Positions 24,514 through 32,165 of a stretch of DNA of 41,857 nucleotides are shown here, piece by piece; position 1 is the first letter of the stretch, and each line of letters opens with the position of its first letter. Under the pieces are notes generated by a model that made no database searches, was not told the DNA's origin, and saw only the letters and a list, made by a program, of their open reading frames with translations. The translations under genes were made by a program, and so were the position numbers. This stretch comes from Ornatilinea sp. (GTDB lineage: Bacteria > Chloroflexota > Anaerolineae > Anaerolineales > Anaerolineaceae), in assembly GCA_018433975.1 (NCBI GenBank), contig JAHDQE010000055.1, positions 1-41,857 on the forward strand, read 5' to 3'.

Positions 24514-24984
24514 ATGTTTAAACGATTCAGTGCTTTACATGTTTTGCTGGTCGTGCTTGTTATTGCCGGTCTGGCGTTTGGCGGCGTGATGCTTTACCAA
24601 TCGGGCTTTGCCCGGGGCGCAGTGACCCAACTTCCGGAAGGTGCATTGGAAGGTTTCAGAACTTTGCCCTATACCGGCGGTTTCCACACGCAGCATTTTG
24701 CAAGGCCCACATTTGGCGTTTTTCCCCTGCTGATGGGATTCAGTCTGTTCTTTAGAATCCTCTTCTTCGTGGGTGTGATCAGCCTGATTGCCGGTTTATT
24801 CCGCCGGGCGTTCTGGGGCAGACCGTGGGGTCATTATCCGCACCATGCTTATGCCGGCCGCGGTTGCCGGCACCCTGATGAAAAAGGATACGGATGGTAT
24901 TATGGCCCGATCCCGCCGGAGGAGAAACAACCACGGGGAGACCAGGAAACCCCTGAAAACAGCGAGTCTTCTGACCCCGAATAA
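24514..24984 (+). CDS. Small membrane protein linked to a two-component system
   Basis: A 156-residue protein: an N-terminal helix (LHVLLVVLVIAGLAFGGVMLY, about 8-28), an outside loop of about 40 residues with FHTQHFARPTF, a second helix (FPLLMGFSLFFRILFFVGVISLIAGLF, about 69-95), and a His/Gly/Tyr-rich cytoplasmic tail (GHYPHHAYAGRGCRHPDEKGYGWYYGP) ending in a Glu/Pro/Ser-rich stretch. The tail might bind metal. AGGAGG lies 8 nt before ATG 24514. It precedes a response regulator and histidine kinase and is separated from them by a terminator. Function is unknown; sensing or envelope stress is a guess. Confidence 0.7.
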   Translation: MFKRFSALHVLLVVLVIAGLAFGGVMLYQSGFARGAVTQLPEGALEGFRTLPYTGGFHTQHFARPTFGVFPLLMGFSLFFRILFFVGVISLIAGLFRRAFWGRPWGHYPHHAYAGRGCRHPDEKGYGWYYGPIPPEEKQPRGDQETPENSESSDPE

Positions 24985-25003
24985 TCTGTTGTTCAACCAA
25001 GCC

Positions 25004-25038
25004 ATCAGGGATCCTTTACACAGGATCCCTGATTGTTT
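25004..25038 (+). terminator. Terminator after the small membrane protein gene
   Basis: A perfect 12-bp stem (ATCAGGGATCCT at 25004-25015, complement 25022-25033) with a 6-nt loop, followed by TGTTT. Confidence 0.75.
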
Positions 25039-25090
25039 CCCTTAACGGGTAAAATGCTCTAGAATATAGAGAAAGCAAAAAGCAGGATTT

Positions 25091-25777
25091 ATGAATGAAT
25101 TGATACTGGTTGTGGATGACGAGCCAAAGATCGTAAAACTTGCCCAGGATTATCTGGAAAAAAGCGGTTACCGGGTGCTCAAAGCGAATGACGGTGAATT
25201 GGCCCTGACAATCGCCCGCCACGAGAAACCCGACCTGGTTGTTCTGGATTTGATGCTGCCCAAAATGGACGGGCTGGATGTCTGCCGCATCCTGCGCCGC
25301 GAATCGGATGTCCCCGTAATCATGCTGACCGCTCGTGGGGAAGAAACCGACCGGTTGATCGGGCTTGAGATGGGGGCCGATGACTATATCACCAAACCCT
25401 TCTCCCCCCGTGAATTGGTAGCGCGTGTGCGGGCCGTGCTGCGCAGGGCGAGCGGAGAAGTGCGCAACCAGGGCATGCTCCGGGTGGGGGAACTGGAAAT
25501 TGATCTGGAGGGGCATAAGGCCACGTTGAAGGGTGAATCCCTGCAATTGACCCGGTATGAATTCAATATTCTGGCTGCTCTTGCCCGGCACCCCGGGCAG
25601 ACCTTTACCCGGGCTCAACTTCTTGATAAGCTACACGGCTACGCCTATGAAGGGTTTGACCGCAGCATTGACGCCCACATCCGGAATCTCCGCCGAAAGC
25701 TGGAAGCCGATTCCGCCGACCCGCATTATATCCTCACCGTTTACGGTGTGGGGTATAAATTCAGTGATGAGGCCTGA
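25091..25777 (+). CDS. OmpR-family response regulator
   Basis: A 228-residue regulator. The receiver domain (1-120) has the acidic pocket D9-D10, phospho-acceptor D53 in [14 protein letters not shown]80 and K102 in [13 protein letters not shown]. The C-terminal winged helix (about 130-226) shows [31 protein letters not shown] and [33 protein letters not shown]. The cognate kinase begins 2 nt after the stop. Target genes are not known; the small membrane protein gene upstream is the obvious candidate. Confidence 0.92.
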   Translation: MNELILVVDDEPKIVKLAQDYLEKSGYRVLKANDGELALTIARHEKPDLVVLDLMLPKMDGLDVCRILRRESDVPVIMLTARGEETDRLIGLEMGADDYITKPFSPRELVARVRAVLRRASGEVRNQGMLRVGELEIDLEGHKATLKGESLQLTRYEFNILAALARHPGQTFTRAQLLDKLHGYAYEGFDRSIDAHIRNLRRKLEADSADPHYILTVYGVGYKFSDEA

Positions 25778-25779
25778 CG

Positions 25780-26904
25780 ATGGGCCATTACCCGCCATAC
25801 TTCCGTAGCCCTTACCGGCGTGGTCCCCATGATGGTGTATCGGCTGATCGAAAACGACGATTGCTTTACCGGCGCGCCAGGCACTTTTTATTTTTTGCTC
25901 TGGTCTTCACCTTCGGGGGCATTGCGCTGGTTTCTTTTTTGGTTAATCGCATTATTGGCTTCAACCGTCACCCGGTTGAATGGGTCCGCATCGTTGGGGC
26001 CCTTTTCATTCTGCTGATCCCTTTCATTATTGGCCGGATTGTTTTCTGGCAGTTCCGGCGCAAAATTGGTCCGCTGGCCGATATTCTGGTAGCGATGGAC
26101 GCTCTGGCCGAAGGCGATCTGTCGGTGCGCGTACAGCAAACCGGTTCCGGTGAGTTCAGCAGGTTGGGGAATTCTCTCAATCATATGGCCGACGAGCTGG
26201 AACGCGCCGACCAGCAGCGCCGCAACCTGACCGCCGATGTTGCCCATGAGCTGCGGACTCCGCTGCATATCATTCAGGGCAACCTGGAAGGTATTCTGGA
26301 TGGGGTTTACCGGCCGGATGAGGAGCATATTACCGCCACTCTGGAAGAAACGCACTTGTTGGCGCGGCTGGTGGAGGACCTGCGCACGCTCTCGTTGGCC
26401 GAAGCGGGGCAGCTTCACTTGAGTTTTGAACCGGTTAATCTGGCCGAGCTGCTGGAAGATGTTTTTACCAGTTTCAGCGGGCAATGTGAAGTGGCCGGTA
26501 TTGATCTTAAGCTGGAAATTGAGAGTACTCCCGAGAGACTGACGGTTGAAGGGGATTATGACCGGCTCGATCAGGTTCTGGGAAACCTCGTGGCAAACGC
26601 TCTGCGGCATACCGGCTCCGGAGGCAGGATTACCCTGCGGGCGGTATCTTATGATGAGAACGTCCGCATTGAAGTTCGGGATACCGGTGAAGGGATCCCG
26701 GCCGAGGACCTGCCTTATATCTTTGAACGCTTCTACCGCACGGACCGCGCCCGCACACACTCGGGCGGCGCAGGCAGCGGCCTCGGGCTGGCCATTGCCC
26801 GCCAGCTCGTTCGCAGTCATGGGGGAACTATTTCGGTTGAAAGCCAGGTGGGGGTAGGCAGCACTTTCAGCATTGAATTGCCTCAAAAGCAGCCGCTCAC
26901 CTGA
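25780..26904 (+). CDS. Membrane sensor histidine kinase (HAMP, HisKA, HATPase)
   Basis: A 374-residue kinase. A basic N-terminus is followed by two transmembrane helices (about 34-56 and 69-90) separated by only about 12 residues, so there is almost no external sensor domain. A HAMP linker ([26 protein letters not shown]) leads to the HisKA helix with phospho-acceptor H156 in [13 protein letters not shown]. The ATPase domain keeps N273 ([10 protein letters not shown]), DTGEGIP and [12 protein letters not shown]. Minimal-loop kinases usually sense in the membrane or through a partner protein; the small membrane protein encoded at 24514 could be such a partner. It forms a bicistron with the response regulator. 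Confidence 0.92.
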   Translation: MGHYPPYFRSPYRRGPHDGVSADRKRRLLYRRARHFLFFALVFTFGGIALVSFLVNRIIGFNRHPVEWVRIVGALFILLIPFIIGRIVFWQFRRKIGPLADILVAMDALAEGDLSVRVQQTGSGEFSRLGNSLNHMADELERADQQRRNLTADVAHELRTPLHIIQGNLEGILDGVYRPDEEHITATLEETHLLARLVEDLRTLSLAEAGQLHLSFEPVNLAELLEDVFTSFSGQCEVAGIDLKLEIESTPERLTVEGDYDRLDQVLGNLVANALRHTGSGGRITLRAVSYDENVRIEVRDTGEGIPAEDLPYIFERFYRTDRARTHSGGAGSGLGLAIARQLVRSHGGTISVESQVGVGSTFSIELPQKQPLT

Positions 26905-26974
26905 GCCGAGTTTTAACGGAAAGTTCTCCGGAATAAATTCTGTGCCGAATCTGTCTGTCCTGCTCCGGCAGAAG

Positions 26975-27664
26975 TCAGGATTGGAAATCCAGCAGCGGCA
27001 GAACATCCGCCAGGCACAGCTCGAACAACTCATCCATCCATTTCACATCCGTCTGATAGGCCCCGCCGTACATCCCGTCGCCGTTCCGCTGACGGGTTTC
27101 TGCCGCATTCAATATTCTGGCGGTAGGTTCCGCCGGGGATTTGACTTCGTCCGGCAGCTCTGCCACGCGGGTAAAGGGGAAAGCCTCCATCCAACTGGCG
27201 TGTTCCGGGAGCAGCCCGCGTTCTTCGGCAAAGCGCTTCACGGTGGGTGTGGTCCACCAGGCATACCACGAGGTCTCCAGATTTCCCAGTTCGTTGGAAA
27301 GCTCTGTCAGACGGACACGCGCGCTGTCGTTGCCCCCGTGCCCGTTGAGCACCAGGAAGCGCCGGAAGCCCTGACCGTACAGACTGCGGACCACGTCTTC
27401 CAGTACCTCGATGAAGGTGGACATGCGCAGAGAAATGGTTCCCGGGTAGGCCAAAAAATACGGCGAGACGCCAAAATTGAACGGCGGCGCGACTACCACG
27501 CCCGACTGTTGGCCGACGGCATCTGCCAGCGCCATGGGAATGCGGATATCGGTCAGTAAACTCAGGTAACCGTGCTGCTCACAGGCCCCCAGCGCCAGGA
27601 TCACCCGGTCGTCCTGCTTCAGGTATTCCTCCACTTGCATCCAGTTCATATCTTCGAAACGCAT
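26975..27664 (-). CDS. Creatininase-family amidohydrolase
   Basis: A 229-residue metalloenzyme of the creatininase/mycofactocin-MftE fold family. The metal motif is E29-x-H31 with D39 in GACEQHGYLSLLTD, and a second metal site is H109 in LNGHGGND. The GTISLRMSTFIEVLEDVVRSLYGQGFRRFLVLNGHG region is characteristic. Family members open cyclic amides, such as creatinine, or cleave formamides; the substrate here is unknown. AAAGGAG precedes ATG 27664, and TATAAT (27711-27706) could be the -10 element. It is convergent with the histidine kinase gene and stands alone. Confidence 0.85.
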   Translation of the reverse strand: MRFEDMNWMQVEEYLKQDDRVILALGACEQHGYLSLLTDIRIPMALADAVGQQSGVVVAPPFNFGVSPYFLAYPGTISLRMSTFIEVLEDVVRSLYGQGFRRFLVLNGHGGNDSARVRLTELSNELGNLETSWYAWWTTPTVKRFAEERGLLPEHASWMEAFPFTRVAELPDEVKSPAEPTARILNAAETRQRNGDGMYGGAYQTDVKWMDELFELCLADVLPLLDFQS

Positions 27665-27756
27665 GTCGCAGTCTCCTTTGTGGGTCAGGTTGTGATGTTT
27701 TTTGTATTATATCCTTTCCGGGATATGGAGGGGCAGTCTGCTTGGGCAACTTCTTC

Positions 27757-27957
27757 TCAGAAAAACCGATCATTTTTTAGATGGGTTATCCTCTGAAGAG
27801 CTGGTACAATCCACTGGCGCTCCTGGCATCGTCCCTGGGCAGTAAAGTACTTACTTTTTTGACGTAAAAGCCACATTTCAGGTTGACAAAACGCGGCGTT
27901 CAAAGCCTCGAAAAAGACGATCAATACGGGGTAGGGTTGTACGGTTGCTGTTGACAT
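27757..27957 (-). CDS. Possible small gene of unknown function
   Basis: A 66-codon frame starting ATG at 27957 with GAGGAG 4-5 nt upstream. The product (MSTATVQPYPVLIVFFEALNAAFC, then QPEMWLLRQKSKYFTAQGRCQERQW) matches nothing I know. The good ribosome site is the only support. It could be a decayed fragment or a chance frame. Confidence 0.25.
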   Translation of the reverse strand: MSTATVQPYPVLIVFFEALNAAFCQPEMWLLRQKSKYFTAQGRCQERQWIVPALQRITHLKNDRFF

Positions 27958-28114
27958 CGGTCTCCTCTGGTGTCCGGTTTGTTTGGAAAACGTACCCTGT
28001 CGGGTTTTAAAAAACTAAAAACAGAAATCCCTTAGGAATCAATTTGAGCTTTAAAAACGACTTTCTGTGCTCCTCTTTTTGTGTTGCACGTATGAGCATA
28101 ATTTAACACATATG

Positions 28115-28143
28115 TTGTAAATCGCTCGTTATTGTCGTATAAT
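28115..28143 (+). promoter_or_regulatory. Promoter of the PTS/lactonase/AOR operon
   Basis: TTGTAA (28115-28120) and TATAAT (28138-28143) are spaced exactly 17 bp, about 32 nt before the first start codon. Confidence 0.7.
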
Positions 28144-28174
28144 ACGCAAATGAGCTGTCAATAAGGAGGATTTT

Positions 28175-29143
28175 ATGAGCAAAGTGATTCGAACTGTACT
28201 GGGAGATATTGATCCCCTGGAATCCGGAGCAGCAAATATGCATGACCATCTGATTCGGGAAGCCGGTACAGTTGAAGTTTTAATGGATAAAGATTTTTTG
28301 ATGGATAGCGCTGAAGCAGCGGCAGAGGAACTTCAAGATTTCAGCAAGTATGGCGGCAAGACATTTTTGGATGCGCAGCCGTTGGGGTGTGGGCGGAATA
28401 TTCAAAAATATATCGACATTGCCAACAAAGTTCCTGAAGTTCAGATTATTGCTTCGACAGGTTTTCATAAAGGAAAGTTTTATTTTGCATCGCATTGGGT
28501 CAATGATTATTCCATTAACGAGATGGTTGACTTACTTTTGGGGGAAATCTACGAAGGTATTGACCTGAATATGTATAATGGTCCATTTGTCAAGCGCAGT
28601 ACAGCCAGGGCCGGGGTTATCAAGGCCGGAACCGGTTATCAGGTTATTTCCTCTCTGGAAGAGAAAATGTGCAGGGCGTCCGCGCGGGCTCAGAAAGCAA
28701 CCGGGCTGCTGTTGTTCACCCATACCCAGCACGGCACGATGGGGCATGAACAGTTGGATATTTTTGAATCGGAGGGCGTGGATTTATCCCGCGTGATGGT
28801 AGGCCATATTGATCGCAATCCGGATCCGAACAACTTAATTTCCCTGGCGAAACGAGGGGCGACCCTGGAATTTGATACACCGATGCGCATCAAATATCAC
28901 GCTGAGAGTGTGACCATTGATTGCCTGCGGGCGGTTATTGATGCCGGATATGAAGACCAGATTGTTCTTGCGGGGGATAATGGGCGGCGTTCTTATCTGA
29001 AAGCTTATGGCGGTGGTCCCGGTTATGCTTATATCCTTGAAAAATTTGTACCGCGTCTTTATTCCGAAGGGTTTGATGAAAAAATCATTTACAAAATTAT
29101 GGTTGAAACCCCGCGTCGATTATTAAGTTTTGAAAACGCTTAG
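28175..29143 (+). CDS. Phosphotriesterase-family metal hydrolase 1 (probable phospho-sugar lactonase)
   Basis: A 322-residue TIM-barrel amidohydrolase of the PTE/COG1735 group. Metal ligands map to H23 and H25 (NMHDHL), K150 (IKAG, the carbamylated lysine), H183 (FTHTQHGTMG), H211 (VGHIDRNPD) and D268 (LAGDNGRR). The YGGGPGYAYIL stretch is shared with members encoded beside Ula-type PTS genes, some of which hydrolyse phosphorylated aldono-lactones. It is the first gene of the operon, has GGAGG before its ATG, and is followed after 13 nt by the aldolase gene. A lactone of an imported phospho-sugar is the likely substrate. A paralogue is encoded at 32166. Confidence 0.88.
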   Translation: MSKVIRTVLGDIDPLESGAANMHDHLIREAGTVEVLMDKDFLMDSAEAAAEELQDFSKYGGKTFLDAQPLGCGRNIQKYIDIANKVPEVQIIASTGFHKGKFYFASHWVNDYSINEMVDLLLGEIYEGIDLNMYNGPFVKRSTARAGVIKAGTGYQVISSLEEKMCRASARAQKATGLLLFTHTQHGTMGHEQLDIFESEGVDLSRVMVGHIDRNPDPNNLISLAKRGATLEFDTPMRIKYHAESVTIDCLRAVIDAGYEDQIVLAGDNGRRSYLKAYGGGPGYAYILEKFVPRLYSEGFDEKIIYKIMVETPRRLLSFENA

Positions 29144-29156
29144 TCAGGTGGTGATG

Positions 29157-29795
29157 ATGGATACTTTGAGACAGCAATTACTGGAAACTGCAATTGAATT
29201 GGAAAAAAGCAATTTGTCTTCTCTTGGGCCTGGAAAAGGTTCTTTGTCTGCCAGGAGAGAAAACGGAATGATATTAATCACACCAAGCGGGAAAACTTTT
29301 TCCAAACTGACCCCGGATGAACTTGTTGAGTTGGATCGTAATGGACAAAAAACGGATCAGAGCCTTCTGAATCCATCCCTTGATCTGATCTTTCACAAAG
29401 CGATTTATGATGCCCGCCCGGATATCAACGCTGTTATTCACACCCACAGTCCCTATGCAACGGCCTGGGCCTGTGTGAACCAACCCATTCAGCCCATGAT
29501 TGTTGCCCTTGTGCTGATGGTTGGAGGCGAAGTTCCTGTTGCGTCGTTTGCATTTCCAAGATCTCCGGAGTTGGGTGAAAAAGTAGCATCTGCTTTAGGG
29601 CTTAAAAATGCAGTCCTAATGGAAAATCACGGCGTTATTGCTGTAGGAAAGAACCTGTCCAAGGCAATGGGTTGCGCCAGTACCGTAGAGAATGTAGCAA
29701 GGATTCAAGCAATTTCAGCCTCGATTGGTGTGGTACGTTCACTGAAACCAGAGGTTGCTGAGCAAGCTGTTAAGATGGAATCAAATTATCAATAA
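29157..29795 (+). CDS. Class II aldolase/adducin-family protein
   Basis: A 212-residue zinc aldolase of the FucA/AraD fold. Zinc histidines are visible in AVIHTHSPYATAWA (two) and LMENHGVIAVG (third). Compared with E. coli FucA from memory, the phosphate-binding Asn29 (GNVS) is Ser here (GSLSAR) and the catalytic Glu73 (PSSEW) is Asp (PSLDL), so chemistry or substrate may differ. It probably cleaves a phosphorylated sugar or sugar acid into a three-carbon unit and an aldehyde. AGGTGG gives 5-nt spacing to ATG 29157; ATG 29154 is the alternative. It lies between lactonase 1 and the PTS EIIA gene. Confidence 0.85.
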   Translation: MDTLRQQLLETAIELEKSNLSSLGPGKGSLSARRENGMILITPSGKTFSKLTPDELVELDRNGQKTDQSLLNPSLDLIFHKAIYDARPDINAVIHTHSPYATAWACVNQPIQPMIVALVLMVGGEVPVASFAFPRSPELGEKVASALGLKNAVLMENHGVIAVGKNLSKAMGCASTVENVARIQAISASIGVVRSLKPEVAEQAVKMESNYQ

Positions 29796-29805
29796 GAGAG
29801 CTTAA

Positions 29806-30240
29806 ATGTTAAAAAATTGTTTGACGATAGATCATATTCTTGTAAAACAGGATGCGGTGGATTGGAGACAGGCTATCCAGTTAGCGGGCGAAATGCTGGT
29901 CAAAAGCGGAGATGTAGAGGCGCCTTATATTTCTGCCATGCAAGATTCCGTATTGGAAAACGGCCCGTATATGGTGGTGGATCAAGGAATTGCGTTAGCT
30001 CATGCGCGGCCCGGTGAATATGTTAATCGGGTTTGTTTTTCACTGGTTACGCTGCGTAAAGGGGTTGAATTCGGCGTGCCCGAGTTCGATCCTGTAGATA
30101 TGGTTTTCGCTTTAGGAGCTTTAGATAATGAAAGCCACATTGAAACGTTGCGCGGCCTGGCAGATATTCTCCTGGATGAAGAAAAGGTCAAAATGATCCG
30201 TGAAGCCCAACAGCCTGAGGATGTTTTGGCGCTGCTTTGA
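29806..30240 (+). CDS. PTS sugar transporter EIIA component (mannitol/fructose/ascorbate type)
   Basis: A 144-residue EIIA domain. The phospho-acceptor is H66 in DQGIALAHARPGEYV, with the usual framing LENGPYMVVDQGIALAHARP and a GVEFGVPEFDPVDMVFALGALDNESHI strand region. It takes the phosphate from HPr and passes it to the EIIB encoded next. It begins 10 nt after the aldolase stop with GAGAG upstream. Together with EIIB and the UlaA-like EIIC it forms a complete split enzyme II. HPr and enzyme I are not in this window. Confidence 0.9.
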   Translation: MLKNCLTIDHILVKQDAVDWRQAIQLAGEMLVKSGDVEAPYISAMQDSVLENGPYMVVDQGIALAHARPGEYVNRVCFSLVTLRKGVEFGVPEFDPVDMVFALGALDNESHIETLRGLADILLDEEKVKMIREAQQPEDVLALL

Positions 30241-30378
30241 GAGATGCACCGGATAATTCGATACAGCTGCTCTTGAGAATAGGTGATAAGAATTTGTTTC
30301 AAATCTGTATCTTCCCATAAGCACCAATTTCGTTCCATGGAGTATGACTTTTTTTGAATAATTTCAAAAACAGCGTGC

Positions 30379-30407
30379 TTGAGAAGTGCAGGTAATCAAG
30401 ATATAAG
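30379..30407 (+). promoter_or_regulatory. Putative internal promoter before the EIIB gene
   Basis: TTGAGA (30379-30384) and TATAAG (30402-30407) have 17-bp spacing inside the 228-nt gap between EIIA and EIIB. It could give extra expression of the EIIB-EIIC-lactonase-AOR part. Confidence 0.5.
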
Positions 30408-30468
30408 GAGGTGTCCTGGAAATTTTTATTTTGATACTTTGTAAGGGGAGTCTAAATAAGGAGGCTTT

Positions 30469-30780
30469 ATGGTAGACGGAAAAGGTTTAAAAATTTTGAT
30501 TGTTTGTACATTTGGGGCAGGCAGCAGTCAATTGTTAAAAATGAATATTGATAAAGCCATTTCAAAATTAGGCGTTACCAATGTTGTTACGGAAGTGTGT
30601 GATTCCGGGAGCTGTATGGGAAGCAAGTGCGACGGGATTATTACGACAACGGCTCATCAAGAGTTGGTTAAGGGCCATCCAACTGCCAGAGCTTTTGGTG
30701 CTGTACGGGGGACGTTTAATACGAAGAGCGTCGATACAGAAGTAGAGAGAGTTTTACGTGAATTAGGTTTGGAATTCTAA
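30469..30780 (+). CDS. PTS sugar transporter EIIB component (ascorbate/Ula type)
   Basis: A 103-residue EIIB. The phospho-cysteine is C13 in ILIVCTFGAGSSQLLKMNIDKAISKLG, matching the C-x-x-G-x-G-S-S loop of UlaB/SgaB-type EIIB proteins. It carries phosphate from EIIA to the substrate bound in the EIIC channel. Extra cysteines (VCDSGSCMGSKCDG) are unusual for so small a protein but probably structural. AAGGAGG lies before the ATG. EIIC follows after 25 nt. Confidence 0.9.
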   Translation: MVDGKGLKILIVCTFGAGSSQLLKMNIDKAISKLGVTNVVTEVCDSGSCMGSKCDGIITTTAHQELVKGHPTARAFGAVRGTFNTKSVDTEVERVLRELGLEF

Positions 30781-30805
30781 GGTCGATAAAAAGGAGGATT
30801 TACAA

Positions 30806-32083
30806 ATGGCATTCGTAACTTTCGTTGTGAACCAGGTACTCAGAGAACCATCCATCTTTTTGGGCTTGATTGTGCTGCTCGGTGGATTGTTCCTGAAACG
30901 GAATGGTAAAGATGTTTTTATCTCTACCATTAAGACCATTGTCGGTGTGCGTATTCTTCAGGGTGGTGCCGGCATTTTGGTCGGCGCAGCAAAACCCATG
31001 ATGGCAATGATCATGGCACGCTTTGGTGTGGGAGGCCGTGTAGCTGATCCCTGGGCCGCTGTAGGTGAAGGTTTGGAGCGGTTGGACCCGGCACTGGCCG
31101 GACAAGTTGGCTTGATCATGATTTTAGCCTGGCTGCTGCACCTGCTTTTCTCTCGTTTTACCCCGCTTAAAACAGTTTATCTGACCGGACACGTCGCTTT
31201 CACGGATACCGTTATTATCACTTTCAGCGTTTATGCCATTACGCAATGGTCAGATTGGCGTGCAATCGCATTGACTGTCCTGTTACTGGCTGTATATTGG
31301 TGGTTGGGACCAGCCCTTTTCCGTCCATTTGCCAAGAAAGTGGCCGGAGATGACCCAATTACGGTGGGGCATAACCTGGTTTATGGCGGCATTATTGCAT
31401 GTTGGCTTGCAAAACTGGTAGGGAATCCGGACGATAGTGCTGAAGATATGGAGTTCCCCGGATGGCTTTCAATGCTTTCCGATTCAGTGATTGCTTATTC
31501 CCTCATCATGTCTGTGATGTTTGTACTCATTGGTTTGATCAGTGGACCGGCAGCTGCGGCGGAATTCGCGGGTGAGAAAAATTACATCCTGTATTCCTTC
31601 ATGCAAGGTATTGAAATTGCAGTGGGCGTCACCATTTTGCTGCTGGGTGTTCGTATGTTCCTGGCCGAACTTCTGCCCGCTTTCCAGGGCTTTGCCAGTG
31701 TTGTGGTCCCCGGTGCAGTCGCCGCAGTGGATACCCCCGTTTTCTGGCCCTATGCTCCTAAAGCCGGCCTATTGGGCTTGATCGTAACGCCATTTGGTAT
31801 GCTGGCGGGTATCTTGCTGCAAATACTGCTGCACTCTCCCTATGTTGTCATTCCAAGCGTGATCCCGATCTTCTTTGGAGGGACTACTTTGGGCGTTTTC
31901 ACGAATGCCTGGGGTGGTAAAAGAGGGACAATCATCTCCTGTTTCATCATGGGAATTGTCTTGATCTGGGGTAATGCCTGGTTTGCACAGGTGGTTGGTT
32001 TCCAGGTCGCGGCAGGTGGGCATATCGATTTTGCCACCTACTGGCCTTTGCTGTTCACGATCCTGAAACTACCGTTCTCGTAA
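30806..32083 (+). CDS. PTS EIIC component, UlaA/SgaT (ascorbate) family
   Basis: A 425-residue membrane transporter of the ascorbate/galactitol-type EIIC superfamily. About ten hydrophobic segments are visible. Family signs are ILQGGAGILVGAAKPM, GHVAFTDTVIITFSVYAITQWSDW, TVGHNLVYGGIIACWLAKLVG, VGVTILLLGVRMFLAELLPAFQGFA, AAVDTPVFWPYAPKAGLLGLI and IPIFFGGTTLGVFTNAWGGKRGTI. It binds and translocates the sugar while EIIB phosphorylates it. Ascorbate is the classical substrate, but the neighbouring genes differ from the E. coli ula set, so another lactone or sugar acid is likely. A hairpin follows. Confidence 0.9.
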   Translation: MAFVTFVVNQVLREPSIFLGLIVLLGGLFLKRNGKDVFISTIKTIVGVRILQGGAGILVGAAKPMMAMIMARFGVGGRVADPWAAVGEGLERLDPALAGQVGLIMILAWLLHLLFSRFTPLKTVYLTGHVAFTDTVIITFSVYAITQWSDWRAIALTVLLLAVYWWLGPALFRPFAKKVAGDDPITVGHNLVYGGIIACWLAKLVGNPDDSAEDMEFPGWLSMLSDSVIAYSLIMSVMFVLIGLISGPAAAAEFAGEKNYILYSFMQGIEIAVGVTILLLGVRMFLAELLPAFQGFASVVVPGAVAAVDTPVFWPYAPKAGLLGLIVTPFGMLAGILLQILLHSPYVVIPSVIPIFFGGTTLGVFTNAWGGKRGTIISCFIMGIVLIWGNAWFAQVVGFQVAAGGHIDFATYWPLLFTILKLPFS

Positions 32084-32101
32084 AGATTTGTACTTTATCA
32101 A

Positions 32102-32141
32102 AATGAAAGTACAGTGTTTGCTCAGGCATTGTACTTTCATT
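32102..32141 (+). terminator. Hairpin after EIIC, attenuator or partial terminator
   Basis: An 11-bp stem (AATGAAAGTAC at 32102-32112, complement 32131-32141), extended by an A-T pair, with a 16-18-nt loop and then CTTTATT. It lies between EIIC and lactonase 2 and may reduce but not stop transcription. Confidence 0.5.
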
Positions 32142-32165
32142 CTTTATTAATTGAGGAGGTTCAAG

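Larger units (their letters stand above)
27665..28174. other. Divergent intergenic region upstream of the PTS/AOR operon
   Basis: These 510 bases separate the creatininase gene from the ten-kilobase operon. They hold a doubtful small minus-strand frame (27757-27957) and the operon promoter at 28115-28143. An 8-bp palindrome ACATATGT lies at 28107-28114, next to the -35 element, and could be part of a regulator site. Confidence 0.4.

Noticed and set aside
25888..27033. A 381-codon minus-strand open frame across the histidine kinase gene
   Set aside because: It is antisense to conserved kinase motifs and has no protein-family pattern of its own.
30806..32083. True ascorbate operon (ula)
   Set aside because: EIIA, EIIB and EIIC are Ula-like, but UlaG-, UlaD- and UlaE-type enzymes are not present and PTE-type hydrolases and AOR take their place.
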